Below, one piece after another: positions 36,117-44,124 of a stretch of 64,000 nucleotides of DNA. The stretch is from an uncultured Methylophilaceae bacterium (GTDB taxonomy: Bacteria > Pseudomonadota > Gammaproteobacteria > Burkholderiales > Methylophilaceae). The stretch covers positions 25,522 to 89,521 of the forward strand of contig CAJIZS010000002.1 in assembly GCA_905182075.1 (NCBI GenBank), written 5' to 3'. Below the pieces are notes generated by a model. It had not been told where the DNA came from. It saw nothing but the letters and a program-made list of their open reading frames with translations, and made no database searches. Made by a program: the position numbers and the translations under genes. Numbering within the stretch: the stretch's first letter is position 1; every line of letters begins with the position of its first letter.

Positions 36117-36774
36117 TTGGATCAATTTTATCTAGTTGATCACATACTGAGTTACTTACTGCATTTATTAACAAAAGTCTTCTGTTATTATCTGTAGTAT
36201 TTGGCATTGTGCTATGTAATAATCGACCATCCCATAGAATTAAAGTTCCTGGTGGTGCGATATGTTGTTTGTTATTATCTAAAAAGAAGTCCATATATTT
36301 TTCGTGATCTGTATTTTTTCCTAACTCATTTAAATCATATGTTATCACATGTGACCCTGGTACAAATGCTGTGCCGCCATTTTTTTCTGTAAGCTCATCA
36401 ATAGTGATAGCTATTTGCATTCCAATTAAATCTGTTCTATCTTTGAATTCCCAAAATCTATAAGGTGTATCTACATGTGGTCTATATATAAGTTCTTTTT
36501 GTCTGTTGGAATGAGAACAATTTACAATAAAATCAGTTGCACGAAAAGTAAATGGTCCTAATAAGTCAGTACAAATTGGTGATAATTTTTCTTTGATTAA
36601 ATTAAGAATATCACTATCATGTATTTGTGCAGTATAATAAAACAACCACGGTAGCTTCCACGGATCGGCAAGAGTCCAGCCAGCACTTACTGCGCCTCTA
36701 CAAGGTGGTAAACTATCACATAATTCTTTTAATTTAGTAATAATTTCTGGGGTAATTTGAATACCTTTTTTCAA
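36109..36774 (-). CDS. 2-oxoglutarate/Fe(II) dioxygenase, phytanoyl-CoA-hydroxylase type
   Basis: The 221-residue protein has the facial triad: YRPHVDTPYRF supplies HxD, and LLHSTMPNTTDNNRRLLLIN the distal His and the 2-oxoglutarate-binding Arg. NGGTAFVPGSH is the characteristic turn of the PhyH family. It should hydroxylate an unknown substrate. Such genes are common in marine T4-like phages; suggested targets include nucleobases, proteins and metabolites. The start overlaps the upstream gene's end by four bases. Confidence 0.82.
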   Translation of the reverse strand: MKKGIQITPEIITKLKELCDSLPPCRGAVSAGWTLADPWKLPWLFYYTAQIHDSDILNLIKEKLSPICTDLLGPFTFRATDFIVNCSHSNRQKELIYRPHVDTPYRFWEFKDRTDLIGMQIAITIDELTEKNGGTAFVPGSHVITYDLNELGKNTDHEKYMDFFLDNNKQHIAPPGTLILWDGRLLHSTMPNTTDNNRRLLLINAVSNSVCDQLDKIDPIN

Positions 36775-37346
36775 TAAAATATCATTTTTATCCCTTTAAC
36801 TAGCATATTAAGCTGTAATACAATAGCCATTGCATAACTTATTGCGTGTGCTTTTTTAAAATAATATGTACCATCTGTAGGCTTATCCCATACTGTCAAA
36901 AATACTGTATTCCAATCTTTACCTAATAAACTACGTTTAGCCGGTCTAATAATTGCTAACACTGCTGCAAGTTCTTCAACGCTGGTAGGTTTCATTTTAC
37001 TTACAATATTATAATGTGCATGTATGTGAAATAATTTTTCTACGATTTCTGCATCAAGCAATAAATCCCAATTAGGATCTTCGAATATTAATTCATCTAA
37101 CTTGTTTGAATCTATATTTTTGTATGCACTATTATTAATTACATCTAGTTTAAAAAATCCAAGATCATCGGCTTGTTTATAATCAATAATACAAGTACCA
37201 TTTAAATAATCAGCTGGTACATTATGAAAATAAACGCCAGTTTTATGTTTCTTATTATCTGTTAGCTTTGCCGGAACATGCTTAAACAACTCTAATACTT
37301 TATCCCTGTCTGCTACATCTATATCAACATCAGTATTAAACGCCAT
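36771..37346 (-). CDS. Small protein resembling C-family (DnaE) polymerase motifs
   Basis: The 191-residue protein has NTDVDIDVADRDKV near the N-terminus (compare the DnaE PDxDxDF active site), DDLGFFKLDVINNSAY (compare the KFDFLGL motif) and YYFKKAHAISYAMAIVLQLN (compare NKSHAxAYA). These come in the DnaE order but compressed to one sixth of its length. It may be a degenerate or minimal polymerase-derived domain with a new role. It lies in the replication cluster, overlapped on both sides. Confidence 0.55.
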   Translation of the reverse strand: MAFNTDVDIDVADRDKVLELFKHVPAKLTDNKKHKTGVYFHNVPADYLNGTCIIDYKQADDLGFFKLDVINNSAYKNIDSNKLDELIFEDPNWDLLLDAEIVEKLFHIHAHYNIVSKMKPTSVEELAAVLAIIRPAKRSLLGKDWNTVFLTVWDKPTDGTYYFKKAHAISYAMAIVLQLNMLVKGIKMIFY

Positions 37347-38022
37347 TAAACTTCATTTCTTTTAGAACACTATTTGCCCAATTAATATCTTCTTGGTGTT
37401 TGCTAATTAAACGACTCCATTTGTTCAAGTCATCACCAAGCCATTCATCTAAATGTTTAAGTTCACTATCTTCCATCTTAGATAGTAATTGCTTTCCAAT
37501 ATCAGTGCCAACTGCTATCCATAAACTTAATTTACCATCACGTATAAGTTTTAATATTGTTGGCGAATTAGCCTTAATATAAAAATCCTGTATTGGTTTA
37601 TTTTGTTCGTCTGCCCATTCTTGTATACATAATACAAATTTTTCTAATGCTCGTTGACACGATTCTTTGAGTCCGTGTTGTTTAATAAATTTACCATATG
37701 TTGCTTCCTTTCGCCAATGATCAACTTTTACATTATTGTCACATAACCATTCCATAAAGTCTTGATAACCTTTAATACGTGCTTCCAACACATACCTAGC
37801 GAACTTAATAAACTCCATATAATGTCGCGATTCTAAAAACTTTGTAATAGTAGCCTGCTTATATGTATTCCTTGCAAGAAACTTATTATAACACCATATG
37901 GCTACAATCATATACTTCTCATCCTTATCACCATGGTATAATTTTTTTGGACAAGAATGCGATGCTAATGTTGTTTCTTTAACAAACGATCTATTACAAA
38001 AGATACATTTAAATTTTGCCAT
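37336..38022 (-). CDS. Zinc-finger protein of the replication cluster, 228 aa
   Basis: The N-terminus reads MAKFKCIFCNRSFVKETTLA followed by SHSCPKK: a CxxC-x12-HxC or C2H2-like zinc finger. The remaining 190 residues are helical with many Trp/Lys and no recognised fold. The gene is conserved in T4-like marine phages without a known job. Being between the DnaE-like protein and another conserved protein suggests a role in replication or late transcription. Confidence 0.6.
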   Translation of the reverse strand: MAKFKCIFCNRSFVKETTLASHSCPKKLYHGDKDEKYMIVAIWCYNKFLARNTYKQATITKFLESRHYMEFIKFARYVLEARIKGYQDFMEWLCDNNVKVDHWRKEATYGKFIKQHGLKESCQRALEKFVLCIQEWADEQNKPIQDFYIKANSPTILKLIRDGKLSLWIAVGTDIGKQLLSKMEDSELKHLDEWLGDDLNKWSRLISKHQEDINWANSVLKEMKFNGV

Positions 38023-38437
38023 CTATTTGGTCTATCATATTTTGAACTGCTTTTTTATCACTTAACAATATATCTATTTCATCTTGGTTTAAACTTGGAT
38101 ATAATAAACTGAATCTCTCTATCAGTTTTTCTTTTTTAGTTTTTTTACTAACACCTATCCAAGGATGATACTGATTTTTTCCAATACCAATTATCGACGC
38201 TAACATCCAACATAACTCTTTATGTTTATATAAAACAGAAAAATCTTTATTCAAAAATTCATTTGTCAACTCTAAATAATGCTCCTGCAATTGCTTACTA
38301 CCCTTAATAGAACTTGTCCAACGCATTACCATGAACGGACTAAACTCTTTCTTTTGTTCATCAGATAGCTGGCTGTAGAATTCTTTATTACGCCTATCTA
38401 CTGCACCTAGCATAGACTTGAGATCAATCTTTTTCAT
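38009..38437 (-). CDS. Conserved hypothetical protein, 142 aa
   Basis: I start at MKKIDLKSMLGAVDRRNKEF; the upstream ATG would add six residues without a ribosome site. The core QKKEFSPFMVMRWTSSIKG and the KHKELCWMLASIIGIG segment are typical of a protein conserved in cyanophages and pelagiphages next to clamp-loader and recombination genes. It is helical and soluble. Its end overlaps the zinc-finger gene by 14 bases. Function unknown. Confidence 0.6.
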   Translation of the reverse strand: MKKIDLKSMLGAVDRRNKEFYSQLSDEQKKEFSPFMVMRWTSSIKGSKQLQEHYLELTNEFLNKDFSVLYKHKELCWMLASIIGIGKNQYHPWIGVSKKTKKEKLIERFSLLYPSLNQDEIDILLSDKKAVQNMIDQIDGKI

Positions 38438-38529
38438 AATAAATATATTATACACGAAACAAGGTTGTTTTGCAACCTTTTATGGGGCACCACCCCGTAA
38501 CGGTTAGAACCCGTAATAGGAGAAAACAA
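38438..38529 (+). promoter_or_regulatory. Late promoter and structured leader
   Basis: A plus-strand AATAAATA (38438-38445) is followed by three hairpins before the gene at 38530: AGGTTG/CAACCT with a T-rich tail (38461-38478), GGGG/CCCC, and ACGG/CCGT. The ribosome site AGGAGA comes right after the last one. This leader is longer and more structured than others in the window. Confidence 0.5.
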
Positions 38530-38928
38530 ATGGGAAGACCAATTAATAAACGACATTTAGGTTCACCAGATGCTGGTAACGAATTAAAATGTCGGTTTCA
38601 TACCGGAGCCGCAGAAGTAAACGGCTGGATAGTGAAGCAAAAAGGCTCACGTAGATATAAATGTTATGATGGCTCAACTTATGCAACTTGCAAATTAGTT
38701 GACAAAGCACAAGGTGCTTTGGTTGCCGGTGAAATGACTGTCACAGTAAAGGACGATGGCGGAACAATTCGCCAAGTCACTAAAATGACTGGTCATAGAG
38801 TACTTCTTGATTCAGGAAGTTCCTCTCGATGGACATTTACAACCTCGGCCTCAGATGATGCAGTGGAAATTGAAGAAGCTGGTACAGACGAAAGTTTTAC
38901 CGCCGCTGACGATTTTGAAGCTGATTGA
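38530..38928 (+). CDS. Putative structural protein, 132 aa, plus strand
   Basis: I start at MGRPINKRHLGSPDAGNELK, directly after a GGAG site; the longer frame starts inside the leader hairpins. The middle is basic with a repeated Gly/Thr pattern (KQKGSRRYKCYDGSTYATC), and the last 45 residues are acidic. The start resembles the protein at 8583. Separate late promoter, structured leader and terminator point to strong late expression, as for capsid decoration or whisker proteins. Family uncertain. Confidence 0.55.
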   Translation: MGRPINKRHLGSPDAGNELKCRFHTGAAEVNGWIVKQKGSRRYKCYDGSTYATCKLVDKAQGALVAGEMTVTVKDDGGTIRQVTKMTGHRVLLDSGSSSRWTFTTSASDDAVEIEEAGTDESFTAADDFEAD

Positions 38929-38934
38929 TAACCA

Positions 38935-38960
38935 TAAAGGGGGGCATTAGTTCCCCTTTA
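38935..38960. terminator. Hairpin between convergent genes
   Basis: TAAAGGGG pairs with CCCCTTTA across ten bases. It lies between the stops of the plus gene at 38928 and the minus gene at 38958, and can stop transcription from both sides. Confidence 0.6.
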
Positions 38961-39458
38961 CATCCATAGCTTTTCAAAATCCAAAATCTCTGGTATTTTT
39001 TGTATATCCTTTGCAAAAAAAGCACAAATATTTGAGTCTGACGATAACGGAACCGCAAGTAAATGTCCTATTTTAAGTTTTGGTACATACCATTTCTTTT
39101 CATTATAAACATTTACAACATCCAATGTACCAAAGTCAGGCATTATCGAACCACTCATATCAAGACAAAATGCAGAAAATTGTCTACCTTGTGTATGTAC
39201 TAATGATATCAATTCGCATTCACCTGTATACTTGTCAGCTATAATAATATACCAATCCAACGGCATTAAAAATTTAAATCCGCCAATATTAACGTCTAAA
39301 CAAGGTGTACTAAAACTTTCAAGAAATACCAATGGACAATATATGTAATCTGGATTATTTGCATCACTATAATCTAAGACTGCATAACGAACATCATCTA
39401 TTAATTCAGGTATACGATCGATATCATATATACCATCTTCGAGTGTGTGTACTAACAT
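38958..39458 (-). CDS. Conserved T4-like phage protein, 166 aa
   Basis: The protein reads MLVHTLEDGIYDIDRIPELI and YAVLDYSDANNPDYIYCPLV, then FKFLMPLDWYIIIADKYTG and a late GHLLAVPLSSDS. This beta-rich protein is conserved next to UvsW in marine T4-like phages; I know no tested function. The frame is intact and ends in the shared terminator. Its start lies two bases from the uvsW stop. Confidence 0.6.
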   Translation of the reverse strand: MLVHTLEDGIYDIDRIPELIDDVRYAVLDYSDANNPDYIYCPLVFLESFSTPCLDVNIGGFKFLMPLDWYIIIADKYTGECELISLVHTQGRQFSAFCLDMSGSIMPDFGTLDVVNVYNEKKWYVPKLKIGHLLAVPLSSDSNICAFFAKDIQKIPEILDFEKLWM

Positions 39459-39459
39459 A

Positions 39460-40908
39460 TTACCATCTTACCTTTTCTATTGTGTATGGGTATCGAGCTT
39501 CATTATAAAATTTCTTACGTTCTGTAAGATGCCTTTTAGAAAACTTAGCAGAAGATGTTATATCCCAAACTTGGACAAAATCTTTATCTTTTGCTTTTCT
39601 AATGCCTCTTCCGATTGACTGTATGACACGGACAAAACTTTTGCCTGGCTCGATAAGGACTAAATTAAAAATCCTAGGCATATCGATGCCAACAGATGCA
39701 ACACCGTAAGTAGCAATAATTACTTTGTTGTCAGCAGTTTGTACTTCGTCGTATTGTTCTCGTCGGTCTGCTGACTTGACCGCACCTGATATAAAAACAC
39801 TTTCATCTCCGAGTTTTTCCTGCAACATCTTTCCTGCTTTAATACGACTAACAAGCACTAAAGTATTGCCTCCTTTAACAATATCTTTTAATAATTCTAC
39901 AATATATTCTATGCGAGTTTCATTTGTAGTAAGATATGATAATTCACTAGAATAGGTATTGTACTGTACTGTATCTTGTAATTGCACGACATTTACTTTA
40001 CAGTTTGCAAGTACTCCTTGCTCTTGTAAATCAGACGCTTTTAAACGATTTACAACACTACCTAAACTAACAACTAATGATACATATGCCCAATCTTCTT
40101 TTGGTATTGTACCTGTTAGTCCCCAACGAATAGGTACATTAGCAAACACTATTGTTAATAGTTTTTTAAGTACATCTGCTTTTGCCATGTGTACTTCATC
40201 TATTATTACTGTGTTGATTCCTTTTATTGCTTCTGCAAATGCTTCTGAATGTTCGTCTTTGCTTTTCTTTTCTAGTACATTGAGACTCTGCCAGGTGCAT
40301 ATCGTATGGGTTTTACCAATTTCCTTTCTATCCCCAAAATATACCCCGGCATCGAGTCCTAAATTAATATAATCTTTTTCTGTTTGGGTAACCAAATCCT
40401 TATTTGGTACAATAATTAATGTACCTCCATATTGTTCTACGCATTGACTTAGCGTGGCCGTAACAAGTGTTTTACCTGCACCCGTAGCAATTTCTTGTAA
40501 ACTTTGTGGTTGTGATAAGAATTGATTTATAATACTAACTTGGTAATCTCTTAATATAATTGGTTCACCTACATTTTGATGACCTTTCGGCCATTTTTTA
40601 TTCTTATGTGTATCCTGTGTAACAGTTATAAAATTTAATTCTTGTCCTTCGCGAGCATCTTCGATGTTAATATGATAACCTTCATTAACAAGTTCAGGTA
40701 TAATATCTTCGAGGAGATTAAGAAAGGTCACACCACCAGGACTAAAATAACTAACACAACCATCCCAGCGACCTAATTTATAGGCGGGAACATGAAAAGC
40801 ATAAGGCATAAAATACTTAAACTTCTTTTCAAGTTTACGCCTTGTAACTAAATCTAAATTATGTACTTTTACATTTACTTCATCTTTAATTTCAATCAAA
40901 CAGTCCAT
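39460..40908 (-). CDS. uvsW: DNA helicase UvsW
   Basis: This SF2 helicase has motif I (EIATGAGKTLVTATLSQC), motif II (TVIIDEVHMAKADV), motif III (RWGLTGTIPKEDW), motif V (IIATYGVASVGIDMP) and motif VI (QSIGRGIRKAKD). The N-terminal ~100 residues are the double-strand-DNA-binding domain of UvsW. UvsW unwinds R-loops and branched DNA and shifts T4-type replication from origins to recombination. I use the ATG at 40908, since the TTG at 40920 lies in the T-run of the upstream terminator. The frame is intact. Confidence 0.88.
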   Translation of the reverse strand: MDCLIEIKDEVNVKVHNLDLVTRRKLEKKFKYFMPYAFHVPAYKLGRWDGCVSYFSPGGVTFLNLLEDIIPELVNEGYHINIEDAREGQELNFITVTQDTHKNKKWPKGHQNVGEPIILRDYQVSIINQFLSQPQSLQEIATGAGKTLVTATLSQCVEQYGGTLIIVPNKDLVTQTEKDYINLGLDAGVYFGDRKEIGKTHTICTWQSLNVLEKKSKDEHSEAFAEAIKGINTVIIDEVHMAKADVLKKLLTIVFANVPIRWGLTGTIPKEDWAYVSLVVSLGSVVNRLKASDLQEQGVLANCKVNVVQLQDTVQYNTYSSELSYLTTNETRIEYIVELLKDIVKGGNTLVLVSRIKAGKMLQEKLGDESVFISGAVKSADRREQYDEVQTADNKVIIATYGVASVGIDMPRIFNLVLIEPGKSFVRVIQSIGRGIRKAKDKDFVQVWDITSSAKFSKRHLTERKKFYNEARYPYTIEKVRW

Positions 40909-40919
40909 ATGTTTTGCCA

Positions 40920-40946
40920 AAAAAAAAGCCCCGAAGGGCTTTTTCT
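40920..40946 (-). terminator. Intrinsic terminator before uvsW
   Basis: AGCCC-TTCG-GGGCT with a run of eight T on the minus strand, 12 bases after the stop of the AAA ATPase gene and just upstream of uvsW. Confidence 0.85.
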
Positions 40947-40957
40947 AAATCTTATTT

Positions 40958-41973
40958 TTATGCTCTACGCATACAAGTGACTTCAGCAGTTCGTTTCCAC
41001 TTTTCTTCACCAAAACTCTTTTTAAGATCTGCAAGTTTGGTAACCATACGCAAACTAATTTCACGCATCTTTTCTTTGTTCTCAAAATCCAAATGGATCA
41101 AGCATTCCTTGACGTACAATTTGCTTTATTCTAAGCATCTTATCACGAGTTGTATCAAGTGTAAGGTCAAGGTAATGACAACGAGAAAGAATTGCTTCTA
41201 AGTGGTCTTTGATTTTAGTTTGTCTAGTACTATCAAACTTTAAGTTTGTAATAAAGATAACTGAACCTTTGAATTCAAATTCACCGGGAACACCTTCACG
41301 TCTTAGAAAGTTAGAATCCGAGTTCCAAGAAATCTTTCTTTTCTTACCACTATCAAGTGCGGCCTTAAGAATGTTTAATGCATCTTCATTCCAAAGAATA
41401 CTATCACAGTCATCAAATACAACAACATTACCTGGATCGCTATACTCATAAAGTTTAGCATAAAGTCCTAGTGCCGTCATAGCACCTTTAACAACTACAT
41501 ACTTTCTTTTACTAGCACTGATATCATCAAACAAACTATGTTCATCTAATGTTTTTTCAACACCGTAACTTTTACCTACTCCTGGAGGTCCTGTTACAAT
41601 CATTCCACGTACAATCGCCATTTTTAAGACTGGCCGCCATTTCATCTAAAATTTCAAAACGTTCTGCAATTTCTTTAATACGTTCTTCGTCTGTTTTTTC
41701 AGGCTTTACTTCCTCTTTTTCTTTTAGTTTTACTACTGGTGGTAACAAGGTTTTTGCAATCACGCTGTCTCCTTTGCTAAGGTTAACATAAGGTTCTGGT
41801 AAATGCTTAGTAGTTTTAACTCGAAGATTTCCATCTTCGGTGCGGATAGTAATAAAACCATCCCATCCATCTTTAGGTGAATTAAATGCCTGGTAGGACT
41901 TAACTAGCGTACCAGTAGTTCCAACCATTCGGTTGCCTCTGTAATTACCGCTTGTTAGTTTAATCTGTGCCAT
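40958..41973 (-). CDS. AAA+ ATPase with N-terminal small beta domain, frameshifted
   Basis: The N-terminal part (MAQIKLTSGNYRGNRMVGTT) is a small beta domain. After an indel near 41640 the ATPase follows, with MIVTGPPGVGKSYGVEK (Walker A), NVVVFDDCDSILW (Walker B) and VIFITNLKFD (sensor 1). A further indel near 41090 leads to the end NKEKMREISLRMVTKLADLK. About 337 residues. It is conserved in marine T4-like phages beside uvsW. It is not the gp44 clamp loader, whose sensor and SRC motifs are missing; a remodelling role is likely. Confidence 0.75.
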
Positions 41974-42092
41974 TGTGTCTCCTATGTTTGCCAGTGTTTG
42001 CCTAATTACTTACTTACTATACATACTATTATACGGTCTTGAGACCAAAAGGTCAACCTCTTTTACCTCTTTTACCTCTTTTTTATATATTT

Positions 42093-42272
42093 TTAAAATT
42101 TTGGGCTAGGATCGATAAAAACGAGAGGATCTTTATCAGTATTTGCCCATTCTGGATACATTTCTAACTCAAATCCATCATAATGTTTTAAAACAACAAC
42201 AGTTTCTGTGTAAAATTCAGCTACGATTTTAGCCTCTTGCTCTGCTTTTTTTCTGGTTTTAAATAAAGTCAT
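42093..42272 (-). CDS. Small hypothetical protein, 59 aa
   Basis: A complete frame starts at the ATG at 42272, overlapping the uvsY-like stop (ATGA type), and reads MTLFKTRKKAEQEAKIVAEF, then TVVVLKHYDGFELEMYPEWA and a Pro-rich end. It is a helix-strand small protein. Overlap with its neighbour and codon use support it as real. Function unknown. Confidence 0.5.
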   Translation of the reverse strand: MTLFKTRKKAEQEAKIVAEFYTETVVVLKHYDGFELEMYPEWANTDKDPLVFIDPSPKF

Positions 42273-42727
42273 AAGGTAACATCTTCTAATCCTGCTACTC
42301 GCAGTTTAATTACATTGTTAATTTGAAATTGCTTTGCTTCAAGGCCCTTCATTAGACCATGATACTTGTTGCGGAGAAACGCAACCTCGTTTATTATACC
42401 TTGTAAATCTAAAACGGATTGTTCACCATCAACATATTTTTCAACATCTCTACTAGTTAACGCTCTTTCGTAATGTTCTAAGTATTTTCTAAAAAGCCGG
42501 CCTCGTTCTTTTCGCATTAAAATATTGAAGTGTTCTAATATGCTTTCAAGCTCTTGCAACTGATTAAATCTATGTGCAACAATGCCTGGGATTTCTCTAG
42601 ACGATTTCTCAACGTTACCTTTCATAGAAACTTCTAGACCAACATTTTTAAGCTCACCATTAAAATGATCAATGCAACTAGGAATTTTACTTATGTCCCG
42701 TTGTATAATTGTGAACCAGTCAGACAT
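42269..42727 (-). CDS. uvsY: UvsY-like recombination mediator
   Basis: The 152-residue protein is helical. Its second half has LFRKYLEHYERALTSRDVEK, YVDGEQSVLDLQGIINEVAF and KQFQINNVIKLRVAGLEDV, matching the UvsY pattern of marine T4-like phages (RD...YxDG...LExKxFxIxNxxKLRxAGLED). UvsY displaces gp32 and loads UvsX onto single-stranded DNA. UvsX and gp32 genes lie just upstream. T4 UvsY is slightly shorter (137 residues). Confidence 0.72.
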   Translation of the reverse strand: MSDWFTIIQRDISKIPSCIDHFNGELKNVGLEVSMKGNVEKSSREIPGIVAHRFNQLQELESILEHFNILMRKERGRLFRKYLEHYERALTSRDVEKYVDGEQSVLDLQGIINEVAFLRNKYHGLMKGLEAKQFQINNVIKLRVAGLEDVTL

Positions 42728-42729
42728 TA

Positions 42730-42981
42730 CTAATTTGAATCAAATACATCTTCTTCAGTTTCTTCATCGTCAATATCATATTTTGCTTCTATACAATAGT
42801 CGATTGTTTTACTGTACCCTCTAAGTCCAAGTACACTTTCTTCCATGTCATATCCATGATCATCAAATAGATCTATCAATTGATCTGTTGCTTCTTCTAA
42901 GTCTGCTTGTTTGTCAACATACGTTTTTAGATTATCAAATAGTTCATGAAAAAACAAAATATCACTATCCCTCATCTGCAT
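42730..42981 (-). CDS. Small acidic hypothetical protein
   Basis: I start at the ATG of MQMRDSDILFFHELFDNLKT, which follows a GGAGGAG site inside the end of uvsX. The protein has about 83 residues, is helical and ends in a very acidic tail (DIDDEETEEDVFD). An exact late promoter box lies 28 bases upstream. It overlaps uvsX and abuts uvsY. Function unknown. Confidence 0.5.
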   Translation of the reverse strand: MQMRDSDILFFHELFDNLKTYVDKQADLEEATDQLIDLFDDHGYDMEESVLGLRGYSKTIDYCIEAKYDIDDEETEEDVFDSN

Positions 42982-44074
42982 TATCCGGCTCCTCCTCAAT
43001 AGTTTTTTTATTTATAAGAACCTCGGCCATTTTAACAATGTTTTGAGCTTCGATATCTTTATTACCAACATCATTTATAACCCTTTGGAGTTTTTCACCG
43101 CTCCAATTTTTACGAAACTCTTTAATTTCGTCGCCCGTCTCAGGTGTGTATCTTAATTTATTTCCGTCTTTTACTAAAATGCCTGCTTTTTCAACTGGCT
43201 CTCCATCATCCACTATACGGATTCATTCCTGTATCATATGGTATTTTTAACTTGTACACTTTCAAACGGTTTAGCATAGCGTGTTTTCATTACTTTACAC
43301 GCCGGCTCTGATACCTCTAACTTCTGTTATTTTATTGCCTGCTTCATCTTCTTTAAGTTTTAATTTTTTCATTGCTACCACAATACTCGAAGCATACACA
43401 AACCCTTGACCTGATATCTTATCATCTGGGTCAAACATATCCTGCGAAGCATACGTGTGGTTTGTACATACCATGCCTACATTATAAGCACCAATCATAT
43501 TAACTGTATTACGAACCAGCGATGTTAAGGCTTTAGGTTTACGACCCATGTCACCTTTCATATTACCTGCTTCAAATTGATCAACATCTGTTGGTGTTAG
43601 TAACATACCCAAAGAATCTACAACAAACAACACTTTAGGTCGTTCTTCTTTTTCTTTTTCTGCATATTCTGCCTTATAGTCTTTCATAAAGTCACTTACA
43701 GTTCGAGCAACATCGTCAATCATTGACATGTTTAATTTTAGAAGTTTATCTTCTGCGGTATCAACATCAAGTGCATGTAACCATTTTTCATCAAGTGCAT
43801 TTTCACTATCAATTAATACAACAAAGATACCTCTGCAATACGATTTTCAATTCTGTTTACAGCTCTTATCTCACCAGACAATCCTATTTCACCTGCAAAA
43901 CAAGTAAGCATGTCAAGCGCAATATCTTGATCAGAAATCATTACTGATAAGTTTGTTTAGTGTGTAATTTCCTGTACTAATCCAATCTACTGGATCATGA
44001 AATCCAACAGCCATTCCTGGAACGGCTTTTGTAATACTAGTTCTAAATTTTGATATATCAAATGGTCTAGGCAT
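42965..44074 (-). CDS. uvsX: UvsX (RecA-like) recombinase, frameshifted and with an abnormal P-loop region
   Basis: UvsX residues are spread over several frames: MPRPFDISKFRTSITKAVPG and WISTGNYTLNKLISNDF at the start, FVVLIDSENALDEKWLHALD, VLFVVDSLGMLLTP (Walker B), FVYASSIVVAMKKLK, then VMKTRYAKPFESVQVK and the end GNKLRYTPETGDEIKEFRK. Total about 370 residues. Where Walker A (GESGxGKS) belongs, bases 43831-43932 code for a RadA-like segment instead. UvsX drives strand exchange and recombination-dependent replication. As written the gene could not bind ATP normally. Confidence 0.82.
43009..43016 (-). promoter_or_regulatory. Exact T4-type late promoter inside uvsX 3' end
   Basis: The minus strand reads TATAAATA, 28 bases before the start at 42981. 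It would give late transcripts of the small acidic protein and UvsY independently of uvsX. Confidence 0.6.
43831..43932 (-). other. RadA-C-terminal-like patch replacing Walker A of UvsX
   Basis: These 102 bases encode GEIGLSGEIRAVNRIENRI after DQDIALDMLTCFA. That is the signature of the Lon-protease-like C-terminal domain of RadA/Sms, especially as found in Bacteroidetes, not of UvsX. Both flanks are normal UvsX, offset by frame. It could be a consensus or assembly artefact seeded by the shared CFAGE codons, or a real conversion. Confidence 0.6.
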
Positions 44075-44094
44075 GAAATCCTTAATGATTAATA

Positions 44095-44122
44095 GTAAAG
44101 GGGCCTCACGACCCCTTTATAT
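44095..44122 (-). terminator. Terminator after gene 32
   Basis: AAAGGGG and CCCCTTT pair across a short loop, starting three bases after the gp32 stop; a short T-rich stretch follows. T4 gene 32 is likewise followed by a terminator. Confidence 0.6.
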
Positions 44123-44124
44123 GG

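Noticed and set aside
36109..36774. PhoH-like or prolyl hydroxylase assignment
   Set aside because: There is no Walker motif for PhoH, and the AFVPGSH and HxD spacing fit the phytanoyl-CoA hydroxylase family better.
40958..41973. Clamp loader gp44
   Set aside because: The ATPase lacks the SRC and other clamp-loader motifs and has a different N-terminal domain; it fits another phage AAA family better.
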